Below, piece after piece: positions 31,721 through 35,278 of a DNA stretch of 35,278 nt. Within the stretch, counting starts at the first letter, position 1. Each line of letters begins with the position of its first letter. Location: positions 1 to 35,278 of the forward strand of contig JALOKU010000032.1 in assembly GCA_025456345.1 (NCBI GenBank), given 5' to 3'. This stretch comes from Vicinamibacterales bacterium. GTDB lineage: Bacteria > Acidobacteriota > Vicinamibacteria > Vicinamibacterales > JAKQTR01. Below the pieces are notes generated by a model. That model had not been told where the DNA came from. It ran no database searches and saw only the letters and a list, made by a program, of their open reading frames with translations. The position numbers and the translations under genes were made by a program.

Positions 31721-32554
31721 CTAGACTCCGCTGAAGGCCGAGAACCCGCCGTCAATCGGGAGGACGATTCCGGTCACGAAGGCCGACGCCGGTGACAGCA
31801 GCCAGAGCACCGCGCCCAGGAGATCTTCCGGCTCTCCGAACCGGCCCATCGGCGTGTGGCCGATAATAGCGCGGCCCCGGGCGGTAAGCTCGCCGGTCTT
31901 CTCGTCGGTCAGCAGGAAGCGGTTCTGATCGGTGAGAAAGAAGCCGGGCGCGATCGCGTTCACCCGGATGCGCGGGGAGTACTCCTGCGCCATGTGCACC
32001 GCGAGCCATTGCGTGAAGTTGCTGACGCCGGCCTTGGCGGCCGAGTACGCGGCGATGCGCGTGAGCGGCCTGAAGGCGTTCATCGACGAGACGTTGAGAA
32101 TGGTGCCGGCGCCTTCCTGCGCCATGTGGCGGCCGAAAACCTGCGAGGGCAGCATCGTGCCGAGGAGATTCAGATCGAACACCCAGCGGAGGGCGTCTGC
32201 CGGCAGATCGAAGAACTTGGTGTCCGCATTCGACGTGGCTTTCGGGTGGTTGCCGCCCGCGCCGTTGATGAGGGCGTCGACCCGGCCGAACCGCCGCACG
32301 ATGGCGTCCAGCGCACCCGCCAGGCTGGCGGCATCGAGGACGTCGCTTTCAATCACGGCCGCGCGGCTCGCGTGCGGGCCCATGCGCTCGAGCAGGGCTG
32401 GGCCGCGCGCCACGTTCTTGTCGAGCAGCGCGACGTTGGCCCCGAGACACGCCAGCGCGCACGCCATTTCTCCGCCAAGCGCGCCCGTGCCCCCGGTGAT
32501 GGCCACGGTGGATCCGGTGAAGTCGTGGGCGCGGTCGAGTTGTGCGACGGTCAT
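31721..32554 (-). CDS. uxuB: SDR-type fructuronate reductase (D-mannonate oxidoreductase)
   Basis: A 277-residue short-chain dehydrogenase closely matching the SDR-type mannonate oxidoreductases of Bacillus and Thermotoga-like bacteria, not the unrelated long-chain UxuB of E. coli. It reduces D-fructuronate to D-mannonate with NAD(P)H. Motifs: GGTGALGG (21-28), NGAGGNHPKAT (97-107, diagnostic), SSMNAFRPLTRIAAYSAAK (156-174, catalytic Ser, Tyr170 and Lys174), FTQWLAVHMAQEYSP, APGFFLTDQNRFLLTDEKTG and the end PIDGGFSAFSGV. A GGAG site lies 6 bases before the ATG. It is the first gene of the operon, 18 bases before the LarA-like start, and takes up the product of UxaC. Confidence 0.93.
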   Translation of the reverse strand: MTVAQLDRAHDFTGSTVAITGGTGALGGEMACALACLGANVALLDKNVARGPALLERMGPHASRAAVIESDVLDAASLAGALDAIVRRFGRVDALINGAGGNHPKATSNADTKFFDLPADALRWVFDLNLLGTMLPSQVFGRHMAQEGAGTILNVSSMNAFRPLTRIAAYSAAKAGVSNFTQWLAVHMAQEYSPRIRVNAIAPGFFLTDQNRFLLTDEKTGELTARGRAIIGHTPMGRFGEPEDLLGAVLWLLSPASAFVTGIVLPIDGGFSAFSGV

Positions 32555-32618
32555 CGCAATCTCCGGTGGCCGATCGAGGCGGCCTGATGGTAGGGCTGAG
32601 GGGTGCCCGGAATGGTTT

Positions 32619-32698
32619 TGGTCTTACCGCAGCCTGTCTCCAACGGTACAGGCAAATCCACTTCGCACACCTTATGCGGCAAGCGGGGGTGCTGTCAA
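32619..32698 (-). promoter_or_regulatory. Promoter and FadR-type operator of the uxuB-larA-gnd-kinase operon
   Basis: On the minus strand TTGACA (32693-32698, a perfect -35), an 18-base spacer and TAAGGT (32669-32674) form a good promoter. About 35-40 bases downstream lies a site read on the plus strand as TGGTCTTACC (32619-32628), one base different from TGGTCTGACC in front of the uxuR-like/uxaC operon. A repressor bound there would block elongation. Confidence 0.6.
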
Positions 32699-33022
32699 GG
32701 ACTTGAGTGCGCGCAGAATCGTCCCGTAAAAATGGCTCGATCGGTAGCGGCGGCTAGGCGCGGCCGGGACCAGGCGTCATGCGCGAAGCGGGACTCGTGC
32801 CGAGGCTTGGAGGCGAGATAGGACCGACCAATTTCCTCTCTGGTTCGTGACAGGGCACAGATGAAACTGCTGCCTTCCAACATCGCGGACGCGCCGCGCA
32901 CGCCGACGGACGCGATGCCCGACATCCTGGAATGGACCTCGGCATTCGTCGATCGCGTGCGGGCGGGGAAGCCGGGGCGGGACCGCCGGGACATGCGGCC
33001 CCGTGAGGCTGTCGCGAAACGG
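32699..33022. other. Intergenic region without a recognised gene
   Basis: Between the fructuronate reductase promoter and the end of the Asp-box protein gene I see no convincing gene. A plus-strand frame opening at 32861 (MKLLPSNIADAP...) runs as a shadow into the antisense of the next gene and has no good ribosome site. Confidence 0.4.
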
Positions 33023-33056
33023 CCCCGGCCCCGCAGCGCCTGCCGCGAGGCCGGGG
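33023..33056 (-). terminator. Hairpin downstream of the Asp-box protein gene
   Basis: ccccggcc (33023-33030) pairs perfectly with ggccgggg (33049-33056) with further pairing inside the loop, 45 bases past the stop of the Asp-box gene on the minus strand. Only a short TTT follows, so termination is plausible but not certain. Confidence 0.45.
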
Positions 33057-33100
33057 AGAGCGTGCGACCGGGCCGCCGAACACCGGCGGTGAAACCGGTC

Positions 33101-34996
33101 CTACTGCGGGATGACGAACACCTGGAACGACTGCGGCGCGCCGATGGGCGTCACCTTGTCTCCCGCCAGCGTGCCGAGCGTCGCGCGATAGCGCCCGGCC
33201 GGCACCGGCGGCACTTGCCCTCGACCGAAGCCGCCAAAGCCGCCCGCCGCTTGGCCCGGGCCGCCGGCCGTCCCCGAGGCCGGCGCCGGCGCGTCGGCCC
33301 GGAGGTTCCACGCCACCCGGCGCAGGCCGACGGTCCGGTCGAGATCCAGCCTGCGGACCTGCTTGCCCGTTTCATCGGTGATCGTGAGCACGAGCTTCGC
33401 ATCGGCGGCCGGTTCCTTCGCCACCGAGTAGGTGAAGACGGCCCCGAACGGCGGGTTGGGAGCCGTCCAGTTGCCTGCCAGCGGGCCGATGCCGGCCGTG
33501 CCGGCCGGCGCCATGCCGGTCTGGTTGAAGAACGGCGCGTCGCGGAGCGGAAACAACCGCGCGTCCTCAGCCAGCGCTTTCGCGGACACCTCGCGCAGGG
33601 CGCTGTAGTCGTCGAGAATGTAGAACCCCCGGCCGAAGGTGGCGAGGATGAGATCATTCTCCCGCCGGTGCACGGTCATGTCGCGCACCTGGATGGGCGG
33701 CATGCCGCCCTTGAGCTGCACCCACTGCCGGCCGCCGTCGAACGACGCGAACAGGCCGAACTCGGTCCCCGCAAAGAGCAGATCGCCATTCACGTGATCC
33801 TGGATGACCGACCAGACGTCGTGGCGGTCCGGCAGGTTGCCCGCGATGTTCGTCCATGTGCGGCCGCGGTCGGCGCTCTTCACGATGTACGGCTTGTAGT
33901 CGCCGCGCTGCCAGTTGTTGAGCGTCGCAAACACCGTGTTCGCGTCGCGCGGCGAGGCGAACACGTCGCTGACGTACGTCCACTTCGGCACGCCGGGGAA
34001 GTCCTCGATCCGGCGCCAGGTCTTGCCGCCGTCCTCGGTGACCTGCACCAGGCCGTCGTCGGTGCCGGCGTAGATCAGCCCTTCGAACAGCGGCGACTCG
34101 TCGAGCGACACGATGTTGCTCAGGGCCGTGGTCGAGGTGTTGCGGGCGATCGAGTCGGCCGGCCACAGCTTGCCCATGATCGGGATGTCGTCGCGGTTCA
34201 GATTGCGCGACAGATCCGGGCTGATGACCGTCCAGGAGTCGCCGCGGTCGTCGCTTCGGTACAGGCGGTTGCTCGCCCAGTAGAGGCGCCTGGGCGCATG
34301 CGGGCTGATGATGTACGGCGCATCCCAGTTGGCGCGATCGCCGCCCCCTGCCGGGGCTCCGCCCTGCCCGCCACGCCCGGCCTGAGGCGCTCCAGCCTGC
34401 GGCGCTCCCGCCGGCACGCCTCCGCCCATCGCATCGTCGCCGCCGCCCCCGAATCCCCGGCCCGAGCGCGACTGCGGCGGGCGAATCGACTTCGAGATGC
34501 CCGTCCGCACGTCGTACCGGGACACGTTCCCGTCCTGCGACGAGGCGTAGATGATATTCGGGTCTTCAGGGTCGTTGCGCGTCTGGAAGCCGTCGCCGCC
34601 CGCGACCACGAACCAGTCGCTGGTGCGCACGCCCCAGCGGTTCGTCGAGCGCGACGGGCCGCAGAACGACCAGTTGTCCTGCGTGCCGCCGCAGACGTTG
34701 TAGAACGGCTTCGCGTTGTCCACCGACACGCGGTAGAACTGCGAGATCGGCAGGTTGGCGAAGAAGCGCCACGTCGCGCCCTCGTCGTACGTCTCGTACA
34801 GCCCGCCGTCATTGGCGAGCAGCAGATGGCGCCTGTCCGAGGGGTCGAACGTCAAGTGGTGGTGGTCGACGTGGACGCCGTAGTTCTCCCAGTTGGTGCG
34901 GCCCCACGTCTTGCCGCCGTCCGTGCTGCGCTCCACATTGACGTTCATCGAGTAGATCGTGTCGGGCCGGTACGGGTCGACGAAGATCTCGTGGTA
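33101..34996 (-). CDS. Asp-box (VPS10/sortilin-like) exported protein, main part after a frameshift
   Basis: About 630 residues of a beta-propeller protein often annotated as glycosyl hydrolase or sortilin-like. Repeated Asp-boxes are visible: [39 protein letters not shown] and SFDGGRQW. Conserved blocks include [17 protein letters not shown] at the start, [29 protein letters not shown] and [11 protein letters not shown] Gly/Ala-rich insert (about 34350-34480) and an Ig-like C-terminal domain ([21 protein letters not shown]) follow. This frame has no plausible start, because the upstream coding sequence is in another frame (next entry). Such proteins are probably periplasmic or surface-located; the enzymatic activity is doubtful. 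The family is common in Acidobacteriota. Confidence 0.82.
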   Translation of the reverse strand, partial: YHEIFVDPYRPDTIYSMNVNVERSTDGGKTWGRTNWENYGVHVDHHHLTFDPSDRRHLLLANDGGLYETYDEGATWRFFANLPISQFYRVSVDNAKPFYNVCGGTQDNWSFCGPSRSTNRWGVRTSDWFVVAGGDGFQTRNDPEDPNIIYASSQDGNVSRYDVRTGISKSIRPPQSRSGRGFGGGGDDAMGGGVPAGAPQAGAPQAGRGGQGGAPAGGGDRANWDAPYIISPHAPRRLYWASNRLYRSDDRGDSWTVISPDLSRNLNRDDIPIMGKLWPADSIARNTSTTALSNIVSLDESPLFEGLIYAGTDDGLVQVTEDGGKTWRRIEDFPGVPKWTYVSDVFASPRDANTVFATLNNWQRGDYKPYIVKSADRGRTWTNIAGNLPDRHDVWSVIQDHVNGDLLFAGTEFGLFASFDGGRQWVQLKGGMPPIQVRDMTVHRRENDLILATFGRGFYILDDYSALREVSAKALAEDARLFPLRDAPFFNQTGMAPAGTAGIGPLAGNWTAPNPPFGAVFTYSVAKEPAADAKLVLTITDETGKQVRRLDLDRTVGLRRVAWNLRADAPAPASGTAGGPGQAAGGFGGFGRGQVPPVPAGRYRATLGTLAGDKVTPIGAPQSFQVFVIPQ

Positions 34997-35278
34997 CAGT
35001 CGTCGACGGCCGTGGCGCCAGCCGGTGTCGGCTGAGGCGAGGCGCCGGCCGCGCCCTGCGCCGCTCCCGCCGCCGGTGCCCCCGCCCGTCCGCCGGACGG
35101 TGCCGCGGCCTGAGGAGCGGCCGGTGGCGCCGCGGCAGCCCGGCCGCCTGCGGCCGCGCCGCCACGACCCGCCGCCGGTGGCATGCGGCCGATGCGCGCC
35201 CACGTCGTGCCGCCGTCATCCGAGCGGTAGAAACCCGCCTCGTCGCGCTTCGCGTCCACGATGGCGAAGACGGTGGCC
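34997..35278 (-). CDS. Asp-box protein, upstream fragment, continuing beyond the window
   Basis: The minus-strand frame entering from the window edge reads [33 protein letters not shown], which contains an Asp-box (SDDGGTTW), then a long Ala/Gly/Pro-rich linker, then GATAVDDC before losing similarity. The next frame takes up with YHEIFVDP. Adding a single base at about 34997 would give [17 protein letters not shown], the expected family sequence. The gene is therefore 5'-partial here and carries a probable one-base deletion, either a sequencing or assembly error in a GC-rich tract or a real mutation. Confidence 0.7.

Noticed and set aside
32861..35035. Plus-strand frame beginning MKLLPSNIADAP, possible novel protein
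   Set aside because: No good ribosome site, Arg-rich shadow composition after the first 35 codons, and it runs antisense through the Asp-box gene.
1..35278. Defence system, prophage, integrative element or CRISPR array
   Set aside because: No integrase, transposase, restriction, toxin-antitoxin or repeat-spacer pattern was found. Base composition is uniform except for the short AT-rich patches around 22.1 and 22.9 kb.

Overview
This is a compact, very GC-rich bacterial chromosome segment with short gaps and many genes that overlap by 4 to 17 bases. Several features suggest an Acidobacteriota member of the Vicinamibacteria type: a TonB receptor with a carboxypeptidase-regulatory N-terminal domain, an Asp-box (VPS10/sortilin-like) exported protein, a periplasmic M3 peptidase, a conserved 62-residue Lys/Arg-rich protein, and rich uronic-acid metabolism. 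This placement is inferred from gene content and base composition; there is no rRNA or other phylogenetic marker. I saw no tRNA, rRNA, CRISPR array, insertion sequence or phage gene.

Layout. 0-2.6 kb (+): hypothetical protein, aat, udp and a metallo-beta-lactamase-fold hydrolase, in one probable operon. 2.6-4.1 kb (-): an LsrG-like monooxygenase-fold protein translationally coupled to an iron-type alcohol dehydrogenase. 4.3-4.8 kb (+): SRPBCC protein. 4.9-7.6 kb (-): methionine-type aminotransferase, uridine kinase and a YpfJ-like zinc peptidase. 7.8-12.0 kb (+): small membrane protein, TonB receptor and a methyltransferase with its own promoter. 12.1-13.7 kb (-): small basic protein, an RRM RNA-binding protein with a hairpin-rich leader and a true terminator, and a CBM9-like protein. 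13.8-16.6 kb: Dcp-like M3 peptidase (+) facing a hemerythrin with a cysteine-bearing tail (-).

16.9-32.6 kb is the most interesting part: a uronic-acid island. A FadR-type (UxuR-like) regulator is coupled to glucuronate isomerase uxaC. Facing it is an operon of a GalU-type uridylyltransferase and a GHMP kinase that closely resembles plant glucuronokinase. After a stress module (NhaR-type regulator, a decayed PiT phosphate transporter, a short HPF/RaiA protein and a tandem universal stress protein) come a secreted GH105 hydrolase and a Tat-exported 635-residue protein of unknown family, both plausible suppliers of uronic acids. Facing them is a four-gene operon: SDR-type fructuronate reductase, LarA-family nickel epimerase, 6-phosphogluconate dehydrogenase and a PfkB sugar kinase. 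The regulator gene and this operon carry nearly identical operator-like sites (TGGTCTGACC and TGGTCTTACC) just downstream of recognisable promoters.

Taken together, glucuronate appears to have two fates. One is salvage to UDP-glucuronate by kinase plus uridylyltransferase. The other is catabolism through fructuronate and mannonate. Mannonate dehydratase is absent from the window, and a LarA epimerase sits between the reductase and 6-phosphogluconate dehydrogenase. That order suggests mannonate could be C2-epimerised to gluconate and sent into the pentose phosphate pathway. This is an inference from gene order and known chemistry, not a demonstrated pathway.

The right edge holds an Asp-box protein that continues beyond the window and appears to carry a one-base frameshift near 34997.
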